Below, piece by piece: positions 8,637 through 17,263 of a stretch of 64,000 bases of DNA. The DNA lies in the NCBI GenBank assembly GCA_017427885.1, contig JAFRRW010000008.1:1-64000 (forward strand), read 5' to 3'. Origin of the DNA: Bacteroidales bacterium. GTDB taxonomy: Bacteria; Bacteroidota; Bacteroidia; Bacteroidales; UBA932. The notes below the pieces were generated by a model. The model was not told the DNA's origin and ran no database searches. It was given only the letters and a program-made list of their open reading frames with translations. A program made the position numbers and the translations under genes. Within the stretch, counting starts at the first letter, position 1. The number at the start of each line of letters is the position of its first letter.

Positions 8637-8672
8637 TTGGATATGCCGTATCCGAAAAAATGACTATCTTCG
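8637..8672 (+). promoter_or_regulatory. Probable purF promoter with a small palindrome
   Basis: TTG at 8637-8639 and TATCTTCG at 8665-8672 (one mismatch to TAnnTTTG) lie 25 bp apart, 35 nt before the purF start. The repeat GGATA-TGCCG-TATCC (8639-8653) lies between the boxes and could be an operator shared with rbsK. Confidence 0.4.
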
Positions 8673-8707
8673 CACTTTCAATAGAACGAAACTTAACAAT
8701 CTGGAAA

Positions 8708-10129
8708 ATGGGAGGTCTTTGCGGAATCATTTCTGAACAGCCCTGCGCCGTAGATTTATTTTACGGAACCGACTACAACAGCCATCTTGGGACCAGGCGC
8801 GCCGGTCTCGCCACCTATGAAAAGGACTGCGGGTTCTTCCGCGGCATCCACAACCTTGAAAACGCATATTTCCGGAGCCGTTTCGAGGACGAGCTCGGAA
8901 AGTTCGTCGGAAAGTCCGGGATAGGTGTCATCAGCGACACGGACGCCCAGCCGATGCTGGTCAATTCACATCTGGGAAGGTTCGCCCTTGCAACCGTGGC
9001 CAAGGTGAACAACGCGGAAGCCCTGGCCAAGAAGTTCCTCGAGGACGGGATGTACCTCACGGAGTTCAGCAGCGGGAAAATCAACATCACCGAACTGATA
9101 AGCCTGCTCATAGTGAGGGGTAAAACCTTCGTGGAGGGCATTGAGAACGTCTTCCGGGAGGTGAAGGGCTCCTGTTCGATGCTGATCCTGACGGAAGACG
9201 GCATCATCGCCGCCCGCGACTCGTGGGGACGCACCCCGCTCGTCATAGGGAAGAAGGAAGGCGCTATGGCGGTATCGAGCGAGAGCACGGCGTTCGCCAA
9301 CCTGGGATATAAGACGGAAGCCTACATCGGCCCGGGAGAGATAGTCCGTCTCCGTGCGGACGGGATAGAAAGGATGCGCAAGCCCAATCCCCGCAAGCAG
9401 GTGTGTTCATTCCTCTGGGTATATTATGGCTTCCCCACTTCCTGCTATGAAGGAAAGAACGTTGAGGAATCCCGTTTCCGCTGCGGAAAGGCGATGGGCG
9501 AGACGGAGAAGGCCTGCGCCGACTGCGCCTGCGGAATCCCCGACAGCGGCATAGGGATGGCTGTCGGCTATGCGGCCGGCAGCGGAATACCGTATATGCG
9601 CACCGTGGCGAAATATACCCCGACCTGGGCAAGGTCGTTCATGCCCTCGAACCAGGATACCAGGGACCTCGTCGCCAAGATGAAACTGATTCCCAACAGG
9701 GATATGCTGGAGGGCAGGAAGGTGCTGATGTGCGACGACAGCATCGTCCGCGGCACCCAGCTCCGCAACAACGCCAAGTCGCTCAGGGATCTGGGGGCCA
9801 CCGAGGTACATATGAGGATATCCTGTCCGCCCCTCGTGTTCGCCTGCCCGTTCGTGAATTTCTCAGCCAGCAAGAACGAACTGGAACTCATCACCCGCCG
9901 TATCATCAGCGATTGGAACGACGAGGAGCATATTGACGAATATGCGACCGCCGGTACGGAGAGGTATGAAAAACTGGTCGAGGAAATCCGCAGGCGCCTG
10001 AACCTCGATTCCCTCAGGTTCACCCCGAAGGACGTGCTCGTAAAAAGCATAGGCCTCCCGGAGGAAGACCTATGCCTGCATTGCTTCAACGGTTCCTCAG
10101 CCTTCACCCTCGAAGAGGAGAACGACTGA
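8708..10129 (+). CDS. purF: Amidophosphoribosyltransferase
   Basis: 473 residues. Converts PRPP and glutamine to phosphoribosylamine, the first step of purine synthesis. The start MGGLCGIIS places the glutaminase nucleophile at Cys5, so a short propeptide must be removed to expose it. The N-terminal Ntn domain (DYNSHLGTRRAGLATYEKD) is followed by the phosphoribosyltransferase domain with the PRPP loop VLMCDDSIVRGTQLRNN. DLCLHC near the C-terminus and CPPLVFACP match positions of Fe-S cluster cysteines in the Bacillus-type enzyme. The in-frame extension to 8660 overlaps the promoter and was rejected. Bacteroidetes often carry a second PurF paralogue; this MGG-start type may be that one. It is divergent from rbsK and convergent on the OmpA-like gene, with a 12-nt gap. 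Confidence 0.9.
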   Translation: MGGLCGIISEQPCAVDLFYGTDYNSHLGTRRAGLATYEKDCGFFRGIHNLENAYFRSRFEDELGKFVGKSGIGVISDTDAQPMLVNSHLGRFALATVAKVNNAEALAKKFLEDGMYLTEFSSGKINITELISLLIVRGKTFVEGIENVFREVKGSCSMLILTEDGIIAARDSWGRTPLVIGKKEGAMAVSSESTAFANLGYKTEAYIGPGEIVRLRADGIERMRKPNPRKQVCSFLWVYYGFPTSCYEGKNVEESRFRCGKAMGETEKACADCACGIPDSGIGMAVGYAAGSGIPYMRTVAKYTPTWARSFMPSNQDTRDLVAKMKLIPNRDMLEGRKVLMCDDSIVRGTQLRNNAKSLRDLGATEVHMRISCPPLVFACPFVNFSASKNELELITRRIISDWNDEEHIDEYATAGTERYEKLVEEIRRRLNLDSLRFTPKDVLVKSIGLPEEDLCLHCFNGSSAFTLEEEND

Positions 10130-10141
10130 ATTTCCCCGTAA

Positions 10142-11449
10142 CTATTTCTTGATGAATTCGACGCGGCGGTTCTTGGCCCTGCCTTCGTCGGTGGAGTTGT
10201 CGGCCACGGGCTCGTGCGAACCCTTTCCGACGGCCCTCAGGTTGAAAGGATCGACACCCAGTCCTTCAAGGGCGTTGACGATGGCCTCGGCTCGCTGCTG
10301 GGACAGGGGGTCGTTGATCTTGTCAGAACCCTGGTTGTCGGTGTGACCCTGGACCTCGAAGCGGGCCGAAGGATTCTTCTTCATATATTCGGCAACCCTC
10401 ATTATCTCTATCATCGACTCCTGCTTCAGCGTGGCCTTTCCGGTGTCGAACAGGATGTTGTTGGTCACGAACTTGCCGGTCTCGGCGATGGCCTTCTCGA
10501 CGGCTGAAACCTCGGCGGGAGCAGGTTTCGCTTCGGCGGAGAGATCGGTGGTCTGACGCTCATACAAGTCGACGGCGCCTGCGGCAAGAACAACATTGGT
10601 AAATCCACTGAATTTGTAGTCACCGGTGCAGATAAACAATATTCGCTCAGGGGCTGTCGCATTCGGCAGATTGATGACCCGATTATCATTGATATAGAAC
10701 TTGAACGCACGCTTGTTAAAAGACACTGCAAAGTGATTCCATTGACCTATTTTGATGAATTTTTTAATTTGGTTCCAGTCCAAACTGCCATTTACATCGC
10801 CTGTAGAGCCAGAACCTTTCTCAAATCTATATCCTCCATAAGAATCAGGGCCCCATGGACGGTACGTTATTTCAACATTACCTGCCTGGTCATTCCAAGA
10901 GCCCTTTTTCATGAATTGCACATCTAAATTTAACTGGCCATAATCGCCAGTCTTGCTATAGAAGACATCCCACTCAAGCGTAAACACATCGGGCAGGTAT
11001 GAATCCATATTCGTCATCAATGGGGCAACCGAATTCCAGTCCCCTGTAAAGTTCAGATACTTCTTGCCGTTGATAGCGGCAATTTCAGCACCGCCATCAT
11101 TGATATCCCACTTTGAAGGGAACTCGCCCATCTGCTCATTGGCGAAATCGTCCTCAAACAGGATTACGCTGCCGCGGACGAAGTCGCTCTTGACGTTCTC
11201 GGCGTCGGCGTCGGGCATGTCTGTTTCATAGGAATCCGCCTCTTCGACCTTTGCATTGCTGTCCCGGCTGTCATTGTTCTTGTCGCCCTTGCCGTTGAGG
11301 ACGTTGTCCACACCCTTCTCTATCTTGTCTCCAATGTTCCGTTCCACGGCGTCCTTGGCCTTGTCCTTCAGGCGGCCCAGCACGCCCTGTGCATTGGCGC
11401 TGGCGCACGCGAGGATGATGATTACGATGACAGATAAGATCCTTTTCAT
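10142..11449 (-). CDS. OmpA-like cell-envelope protein with a central LamG-like region
   Basis: 435 residues with a signal peptide (MKRILSVIVIIILACASANAQ), a charged, low-complexity segment (GDKNNDSRDSNAK), a central beta-rich region (about 90-280, LamG/concanavalin-like: FPSKWDINDGG, YLNFTGDWNS, WNHFAVSFNKRAFKFYIND) and a C-terminal OmpA/MotB peptidoglycan-binding domain (NILFDTGKATL, FEVQGHTDNQGSD, LSQQRAEAIVNAL, GRAKNRRVEF). It probably tethers the outer membrane to the cell wall. The central part (about 10560-11110) is clearly AT-richer and uses different codons from the two ends, suggesting a domain acquired or exchanged separately. Confidence 0.85.
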   Translation of the reverse strand: MKRILSVIVIIILACASANAQGVLGRLKDKAKDAVERNIGDKIEKGVDNVLNGKGDKNNDSRDSNAKVEEADSYETDMPDADAENVKSDFVRGSVILFEDDFANEQMGEFPSKWDINDGGAEIAAINGKKYLNFTGDWNSVAPLMTNMDSYLPDVFTLEWDVFYSKTGDYGQLNLDVQFMKKGSWNDQAGNVEITYRPWGPDSYGGYRFEKGSGSTGDVNGSLDWNQIKKFIKIGQWNHFAVSFNKRAFKFYINDNRVINLPNATAPERILFICTGDYKFSGFTNVVLAAGAVDLYERQTTDLSAEAKPAPAEVSAVEKAIAETGKFVTNNILFDTGKATLKQESMIEIMRVAEYMKKNPSARFEVQGHTDNQGSDKINDPLSQQRAEAIVNALEGLGVDPFNLRAVGKGSHEPVADNSTDEGRAKNRRVEFIKK

Positions 11450-11496
11450 ATTATCCTGATATTAATTGGTTCGTTTCCGCGTTGTGTGTGCAGAAG

Positions 11497-11528
11497 CAAA
11501 TATATGCAGAATAATATTGAAAATCAAA
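11497..11528 (-). promoter_or_regulatory. Promoter of the OmpA-like gene
   Basis: On the minus strand TTTG (11525-11528), a 20-bp spacer and TATATTTG (11497-11504) match the Bacteroidetes -33/-7 pattern. The -7 box is 47 nt upstream of the ATG. Confidence 0.7.
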
Positions 11529-11538
11529 TGGGAATCCG

Positions 11539-13161
11539 TCAGATTTTCTCCAGCAGACCGTGGACGAGGTCCGAGGCCGCGTTGTCCCTGGCCTCGACGT
11601 GACGTTTCTTCCCGGTGGCGGTGTAGGGCAGGGAGTCCGTGAACCGGTAGTACCTCGGCCTCTTGAAGTTGGCCAGATACGGGCTCTGCTTGCAGTATCC
11701 GTCAAGCTCCGCGGCCGTCAGGGATTCGTCGCTGCGTACCACGTAGGCCGTGACCAGCTGTCCCCTGACCTTGTCCGGGACCGAGGTCACTATGCTGTCC
11801 TTCACCTTCGGATTCATCGCGAGCACGGCCTCAATTTCGGTGGGATAGATGTTCTCGCCGGAAGAGATTATCATGTCGTCCCTGCGGCCGACGATGGTGA
11901 TGAAGCCCTTGTCGTCCCAGGTGGCCAGGTCGTTGGTGTACAGAAAACCTTTGTAATATTTTCTGTCGGTCTCCGGCCCGTTGTTGAAATAGAGGTAGGG
12001 CGACTTGGCGGGGGAACAGATTATCACCTCGCCGATTTCCTTCCCGTCCTGTGCCGCGAGGTCGTCGGGTTCGGTCCTGCTGCCTTCGTGCAGCCTTACC
12101 ACCCTCACGTCGTCGTCGATGCAGGAGGCTCCTGCGGTACCGGCGTTCTCCGGAAGGTCGAAGGGGCGAAGGAAGGTGTTCCAGAATGTCTCGGTGGTAC
12201 CGTAGCCGTTGAATATGTTGGGGGTGAGGACGTTCTGGTAACGGATGCAGGCTGCCTTCTCCAGGGGGCTTCCCATCGTGACTATTCCCTTGAGGGATGA
12301 GAGGTCATATCCGTTCTTCTCCTGTTCGTCCGCCAGGCCGCCGAGGACCGTCGGTACGCCCACCACGAAGGTGATGCCGTATCTTGCAACGTATTCCAGC
12401 GCCGTCGCTGCGTCGAATTTAGGCAAGATCACCATCGCGGCCCCGGCATATAGGGCAGGGCACGGTCCGGCGCAATGAAGGCCTCCGCGGTGGAACCAGG
12501 GAGTTGTGTTCATCGTCACGTCCCTGTAACTCATCGGGAAATGGATCATTACATCGTGGGCCGAGAGCACTTCGTTGATGCTGGCTAGGGGTACAGCTTT
12601 CGGATGTCCCGTGGTGCCGGAAGTATAGAGCCTGGAGGTCTCGTCATAAATGTTGTGTTCCACTTCCGGTTCTTCCGACGAGGCCCCTTCCGTGAAGTCT
12701 TGGTAGGACATCTCCCCGTAGCCGGCTTTTCCGTCCACCACCACAAGGGTGGTAGGCCTGTAGTTCGCGAGGTTCAGTGCCGTCTTTACAGTTTCCCTGC
12801 ACGATGAGTTGTACATCAGGACCGTAGGTTTGGAATCGTCCAAGCCCCAGGCGAGTTCTCCAGGACTGAAACGGTAGCTCATAGGGCAGCATACGGCTCC
12901 CATCTTGTGGCAGGCAACGTATGCGAAAACGAATTCCGGACAGTTCAGAAGCTGCATCATCAACACGTCGCCTTTTTTCAATCCGGCTTCGGAGAGTGCG
13001 GAGACCAGGCGGTTGCTTTCCGTGTCAAGTTCCCTGTATGTCCAGCTGAGCCCGTCCTGGGGATAGACCATGGCCGTCCTCCCTCCGTATCTCCTAACAT
13101 TCCTCATAAACCCTTCGACCCAGGTATAGCGGGATTCGAAAATATTCTTGAAATTATCCAT
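11539..13161 (-). CDS. Acyl-CoA synthetase (AMP-forming, ANL superfamily)
   Basis: 540 residues. Predicted to activate a carboxylic acid to an acyl-AMP and then an acyl-CoA in the cytoplasm. Motif A3 is RLYTSGTTGHPKAV, A5 is NGYGTTETFWN, and the C-terminal lid carries GRRDDMIISSGENIYPTEIE and the catalytic Lys in YTATGKKRH. It resembles medium/long-chain fatty acyl-CoA ligases; the substrate cannot be read from the sequence. The ATG at 13161 follows a good promoter. An AraC regulator gene is divergent from it, and a dicarboxylate or aromatic acid ligase is an alternative. Confidence 0.87.
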   Translation of the reverse strand: MDNFKNIFESRYTWVEGFMRNVRRYGGRTAMVYPQDGLSWTYRELDTESNRLVSALSEAGLKKGDVLMMQLLNCPEFVFAYVACHKMGAVCCPMSYRFSPGELAWGLDDSKPTVLMYNSSCRETVKTALNLANYRPTTLVVVDGKAGYGEMSYQDFTEGASSEEPEVEHNIYDETSRLYTSGTTGHPKAVPLASINEVLSAHDVMIHFPMSYRDVTMNTTPWFHRGGLHCAGPCPALYAGAAMVILPKFDAATALEYVARYGITFVVGVPTVLGGLADEQEKNGYDLSSLKGIVTMGSPLEKAACIRYQNVLTPNIFNGYGTTETFWNTFLRPFDLPENAGTAGASCIDDDVRVVRLHEGSRTEPDDLAAQDGKEIGEVIICSPAKSPYLYFNNGPETDRKYYKGFLYTNDLATWDDKGFITIVGRRDDMIISSGENIYPTEIEAVLAMNPKVKDSIVTSVPDKVRGQLVTAYVVRSDESLTAAELDGYCKQSPYLANFKRPRYYRFTDSLPYTATGKKRHVEARDNAASDLVHGLLEKI

Positions 13162-13182
13162 TATTCTACTTTTTTTTCAACC

Positions 13183-13214
13183 CAAAAGTAGTCCCGGGAT
13201 TTCGCCGGAGCAAA
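13183..13214 (-). promoter_or_regulatory. Promoter of the acyl-CoA synthetase gene
   Basis: On the minus strand TTTG (13211-13214), 20 bp and TACTTTTG (13183-13190) give a full -33/-7 match, 21 nt before the ATG. Confidence 0.72.
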
Positions 13215-13287
13215 TTCCTGAAGAAAAAAGGCATTAATTATGGGAAAACTGGACAGAATCATAGTCTTTTTTCTCATATTTGCACCA

Positions 13288-14244
13288 ATGGAGAGAAATA
13301 ATGAAAATACCCTACACCTGGATATGGTGCCCCGGAAAGCCAGGACGATTTACGTGAAGGACGAATTCGTCATCTCCGAGAATCTGGGAATCAGGATACC
13401 GGAGACAATGTCTGCACTGCTTGAAAAGGGAGAGCCGACGTGGACGCTCCGGCCCAACTGGCTTATATTTCCGTACAGAATCGGATTCAACGCCATACTG
13501 TTCGTCGCTTCGGGGACCGTGGACTGCGTCCTCAATATGGATTCTTTCCACGTGAGAGGCAGTTCTGTTTTGTTTATCCCTTCTGCCGTGCCGCTCAGGG
13601 ACCTTAGCTGGCAGGCGGGCACCAGGTATGTCCTTTTCGCCTATAACGACGGCCGACTGTTTTCCTCAATGACCTCCCGTTCAGCCAAGATACTCAAGGC
13701 CGCGATGATTTCCCCCTTCGTGATATCTATTAACAAGGACAGGATGGACAGGTATCTCCAGCTACTGAAAGTCCTGCTCCACGTTGCCGAAGGTGGTCCG
13801 GAATACTATTTCCAGGATGACATCATCAACGGGTCGGCCGAGATGATCTGCGGGGGACTGGCGAAGATGATAGTGGAAAGGGAGGTCCCCAGGGGAAGGA
13901 TTCCGAGGGAGATGGCTATAATGCAGGACTTCGTCCGCCTGGTTCAGTTGGACTGCCGGGAGCACAGGGACCTCGACTATTATGCGAGGGATCTCTGCAT
14001 CACACCGAAATACCTTTCCAGGATAGTCAGCAAGGTTTCCGGACGCAAGGCCTTGAAGATAATCCAGGAGAACGTAATCTCGGAGGCTGAGGCCCTTCTG
14101 AAGGACGGGAAATACAACGTGCAGCAGATTAGCGACCTGCTGCACTTTCCGAACCCGTCTTATTTCGGACGGTATTTCCGCAAGGCCTCAGGGAGGACTC
14201 CCCGTTCATATATGATGGGACAGTCCGGGGAAGACAGGGGCTAA
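13288..14244 (+). CDS. AraC-family transcriptional regulator
   Basis: 318 residues. The N-terminal half (about 1-190) is a cupin-like sensing domain (NAILFVASGTVDCVLN...GSSVLFIPSAVPLR). The last 100 residues are an AraC double helix-turn-helix (DLDYYARDLCITPKYLSRIVSKVSGRKALKII; YNVQQISDLLHFPNPSYFGRYFRKASGRTPRSYM). The ATG at 13288 is five bases after CATATTTG (13275-13282, one mismatch to the -7 box); an in-frame ATG at 13240 would add a hydrophobic stretch and precede the promoter, so it is less likely. It is divergent from the acyl-CoA synthetase, which it probably regulates. Its stop codon overlaps that of the convergent SGNH gene. Confidence 0.85.
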   Translation: MERNNENTLHLDMVPRKARTIYVKDEFVISENLGIRIPETMSALLEKGEPTWTLRPNWLIFPYRIGFNAILFVASGTVDCVLNMDSFHVRGSSVLFIPSAVPLRDLSWQAGTRYVLFAYNDGRLFSSMTSRSAKILKAAMISPFVISINKDRMDRYLQLLKVLLHVAEGGPEYYFQDDIINGSAEMICGGLAKMIVEREVPRGRIPREMAIMQDFVRLVQLDCREHRDLDYYARDLCITPKYLSRIVSKVSGRKALKIIQENVISEAEALLKDGKYNVQQISDLLHFPNPSYFGRYFRKASGRTPRSYMMGQSGEDRG

Positions 14245-15083
14245 AACGTGCAGGGAAGAGTGAGAAGTTGGTAGCAGAGGGTGAGGGCCATCCGCCTGTG
14301 ACCTTCCCTGTTGGGATGGAGCTGGTCCCACTCCTTGTTCTTGAAGTACTGCAGGTGCTCTTCCATCAGGGGGAAGATGCCGGAAAGGTTGCTCCAGTCG
14401 ATCACCGGCACGGCCCAGACGGAACCCGCCTCCTTCACCGACTCGATATAGGCGTCGATGTATTCCCCGCATTTGTTCTGATAACATTCCTCCGGCTGGA
14501 GGTTGGTCTCGCTGTATTCGAAGTAACCGCGGTGGAGAGGGGTGAGAAGGACTATCTGCTTGGTCGGGAACCGTCTCTTGAGCTTGTCCAGGGCTATGTT
14601 GATGCAGCCCCGGTAGGTGTCGGGATCCATCAGGGGGTAGCGGCGCAGCCTCTTGTATTCCGTCAACGGCTCTCCCGTCGAGGCCATAACCCCTTCGGCT
14701 CTTTCTTTGTACCATTCCCCTATCGGTACTCCCATATTGAAATCATTGGTCCCCATGAAGATGATGATGGCGTCGAAATCGTCTCCGTGTTCGTTTATCA
14801 GTCTTTCCATCTGTGTGGGGATGTTGTCCCACCTGGTCCCGCTCACTCCGTACACATAGGGGGTAATGTGCAGCCACTCCTCGAGGCAGCGGTAGAACTC
14901 GCCGCCGTTGAGGGTGCCGGGGTCCGTTATCGAATCACCGAAATAGGCCACCCGTTTTCCGTACCAGGGGTGGACTAAGGTCGGGGCGGACCCTTTTTCG
15001 CAGGCCTCTCCGCAGGTTTTGTCCTGTGCCGGTACGGGAATGAAGGCGATTGACGCCAGAAATATCAGAATAATCCTTTTCAT
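14241..15083 (-). CDS. Exported SGNH/GDSL hydrolase
   Basis: 280 residues with a signal peptide (MKRIILIFLASIAFIPVPAQ). Block I is YFGDSIT with the nucleophile Ser51, block III is IFMGTNDF, and block V is WDQLHPNREGH with the Asp/His pair, so the triad looks intact. Family members are esterases or carbohydrate deacetylases; the substrate is unknown. The start overlaps the metallophosphoesterase stop as ATGA, so translation is coupled. It is the last gene of a four-gene exported-hydrolase operon. Its stop codon overlaps that of the AraC gene on the other strand. Confidence 0.87.
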   Translation of the reverse strand: MKRIILIFLASIAFIPVPAQDKTCGEACEKGSAPTLVHPWYGKRVAYFGDSITDPGTLNGGEFYRCLEEWLHITPYVYGVSGTRWDNIPTQMERLINEHGDDFDAIIIFMGTNDFNMGVPIGEWYKERAEGVMASTGEPLTEYKRLRRYPLMDPDTYRGCINIALDKLKRRFPTKQIVLLTPLHRGYFEYSETNLQPEECYQNKCGEYIDAYIESVKEAGSVWAVPVIDWSNLSGIFPLMEEHLQYFKNKEWDQLHPNREGHRRMALTLCYQLLTLPCTF

Positions 15084-16147
15084 AACAGGTCTTTCATCGG
15101 AAGGATTTCAACTATGTTGTAAGCGCCGGAGAAGTTGGCCTTCAGGGTGAACTGGGGCCAGCCGTCCACGACGCTGGAGGACTGGGAATGCACGTGGCCG
15201 GCGAAGGTGGCCAGGAGGTTGTGCCTGGCGTGGCTCCGGATTACCTCCTTCCAGAACTCGAAAGTGGTCTCTGAATGCCCTCCTTCCGGCCAGCGGGGAC
15301 GGCGTTCGAGTTCGAAATTCCGGTCGGACTCCGCATTCCAGTCCGGATGGCCGCAACCGTATCCGACGGAGAAGCCGGGGGCGTAGAGCGGTATGTGCGA
15401 CATCATCAGGGACGGCTTCCCCTCTTTCATTTCCTTGCGGAAAAGGCTCAGCTGTTCGGGCAGGATCTCATAGACGGAATCGTCCAGCATCACCACCTTC
15501 AGACCCTTGATGTCAACCGAGTAGAGAAGGGGGTTGTTCCCGTGGTACAGGAGGGCGAGCCTTTTGGCGGCCCACTCGTTGCGCAGTTCGATTTCCGTCC
15601 CTTCCATCCCTTCATAGTGCCAGTCGTGGTTACCGCTGATGTAATACCAGGGAATCCCGGTGGCGTCGAACTGTTCCTTAGCCCATTCCACGCCTGCTTC
15701 CGAAGGGTAGCTTACCAGGTCGCCGAGATGGAAGATGGCGTCCACACCCATCTTCTTTGCAAGTTCCAGTGTTTTCTGAAGGGCCTCGTTGGGATTGGTT
15801 TCTTCCTGTGTCTGGAAATGCCTCGTCTTGTTGTAGGCCTTGGACATCCGTTCGCTGTACTGCCTGAAGGGCTCTTCCCTGTCGTCGCTCATCCAGAGAT
15901 GGGTGTCGGAAATCACCATCAGTCTCACCGGAGTATCGACCTTCTCCGAGTATATTCTTATGCCGATGTCGCCCCTGGTGGTAATTGAACTTTTTCCGGA
16001 GCAGACCGTGTCAAGGATGCCGTCGCGGTCGGCAGGGTTGGTGCAGGACAGGGCGGATACGCCGGTGATGCCCCCGGCGGCCAGGGCCATCGAGCCGGTC
16101 AGGGAGGTTTTCAGGAATTGTCTCCTGGATTGGAGTTTCTGTGCCAT
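15080..16147 (-). CDS. Exported calcineurin-like metallophosphoesterase
   Basis: 355 residues. The N-terminus SRRQFLKTSLTGSMALAAGG fits a twin-arginine signal, and ALSC at about residue 35 could be a lipobox. All calcineurin metal motifs are visible: VISDTHLW, FHLGDLVSY, YISGNHDWH, MSHIPLY, FAGHVHSQ. It should hydrolyse phosphomono- or diesters in the periplasm or at a membrane surface. It overlaps the SGNH gene by 4 nt and follows the alkaline-phosphatase-like gene by 9 nt, and the chain suggests stepwise dismantling of one phosphorylated substrate. The substrate is not deducible. Confidence 0.87.
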   Translation of the reverse strand: MAQKLQSRRQFLKTSLTGSMALAAGGITGVSALSCTNPADRDGILDTVCSGKSSITTRGDIGIRIYSEKVDTPVRLMVISDTHLWMSDDREEPFRQYSERMSKAYNKTRHFQTQEETNPNEALQKTLELAKKMGVDAIFHLGDLVSYPSEAGVEWAKEQFDATGIPWYYISGNHDWHYEGMEGTEIELRNEWAAKRLALLYHGNNPLLYSVDIKGLKVVMLDDSVYEILPEQLSLFRKEMKEGKPSLMMSHIPLYAPGFSVGYGCGHPDWNAESDRNFELERRPRWPEGGHSETTFEFWKEVIRSHARHNLLATFAGHVHSQSSSVVDGWPQFTLKANFSGAYNIVEILPMKDLL

Positions 16148-16156
16148 GGTATTGTA

Positions 16157-17245
16157 TTAAAGGTTATCAAAATCGATGGGTTCTCCCATCCCTTCGTGCG
16201 GAGGAAGCTGGAAGCCGAGCCAGTTCGCCAGGGTAGGAGCGATCTGGTTGGTATGGAATTCCCCGGAAGAAAGGGAACCCTTTGCGGGAATGCCCTTGCC
16301 GAAGGCCATCAGCCAGGTATCTCCGGAGCCGGGGACTCCGTTGAAGCCGTGGTCAGGCCACTGTTCGGCCTTTTCTCCGCGGCCGTGGTCGGTGGTGACG
16401 ATGAACACGGTCTTGTCTTTATAGAAGGGGTCGCTCTGGGTATATTCCCAGATCTCTTTCAGATATCTGTCAAAATGATGGCAGCAGAAAATGGAAAGGT
16501 CGTATCTGCGCTCGTGGGCCCAGTCGTCGCATTCCCCGTAACCTGCGAAGAGAACCTTGGGATGGCGGTGGCGGAGGGCCTCCATCACGTATTCGTGGGT
16601 GATGGCGTCCGGCCGTACGCGGCCCAGGAAGTCGGGGGTGCCTTCAAGGATATCGTTCGTAACGGTTTCTCCCGGAGTCAGGGTAAGTTCTTCCGGCAGG
16701 GTGACGAATCCGGCGTTTACCGGGAAGCCCGCCCTCCTATAATTGATGATGTCGTAGAAGCAAAGCCAGCTCCCGTATGCGAGGACGCTCCCCTTGTATT
16801 TTTCGGTCATGTTGGCAAACTCCAGGAAAGAGAAGTTGCGGTTGGGGCCTGCGCCGTTTGACGTGATGAATTCGTCATCCGGGTAGCCGCAGATCATCTC
16901 GCTCCATCCCGGGTACGAGAACCACATCTTGTTGGTCACGCTTACGAAGGAACCATTTTCACGGTCGCCCGCGATGACGCCGTTATTGGCAATGAAGTCC
17001 CAGGTGAAAGGCATCAGGGCCTTCCGGCGCGCCTCGCGGCTTTCTTCCCAATAATCCTTCCTGACATCGCCGGAGATGATGCTTCCGCAGTCCAGTACGG
17101 CCTGGTCGACGCCGCCGAACACTTCCTGCCAGCGGAGGCCGTCCATTCCGATCAGGATTACCCTGAGGTCGTCGTCTTTTTCCCTGCACCCGAAGGATGG
17201 AAGCAATACCGCCAGAATCACGGCGAACAAAATGATCCTTTTCAT
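16157..17245 (-). CDS. Alkaline-phosphatase-superfamily lipoprotein (phosphodiesterase-like)
   Basis: 362 residues from the ATG at 17245 (an ATG at 17263, directly after the upstream stop, is an alternative). The N-terminus MKRIILFAVILAVLLPSFGC is a lipoprotein signal; the +1 Cys is followed by REKDDD, an acidic stretch like a surface-export signal. Metal ligands typical of the superfamily appear in ILIGMDGLRW, FVTTDHGRGE and WPDHGFNG. FSYPGWSEMICG probably holds the nucleophile. Related proteins include nucleotide pyrophosphatases and phosphoglycerol-type hydrolases. It is the second gene of the exported-hydrolase operon. Confidence 0.83.
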   Translation of the reverse strand: MKRIILFAVILAVLLPSFGCREKDDDLRVILIGMDGLRWQEVFGGVDQAVLDCGSIISGDVRKDYWEESREARRKALMPFTWDFIANNGVIAGDRENGSFVSVTNKMWFSYPGWSEMICGYPDDEFITSNGAGPNRNFSFLEFANMTEKYKGSVLAYGSWLCFYDIINYRRAGFPVNAGFVTLPEELTLTPGETVTNDILEGTPDFLGRVRPDAITHEYVMEALRHRHPKVLFAGYGECDDWAHERRYDLSIFCCHHFDRYLKEIWEYTQSDPFYKDKTVFIVTTDHGRGEKAEQWPDHGFNGVPGSGDTWLMAFGKGIPAKGSLSSGEFHTNQIAPTLANWLGFQLPPHEGMGEPIDFDNL

Positions 17246-17263
17246 ATCGGTTTGTCTTGACAT

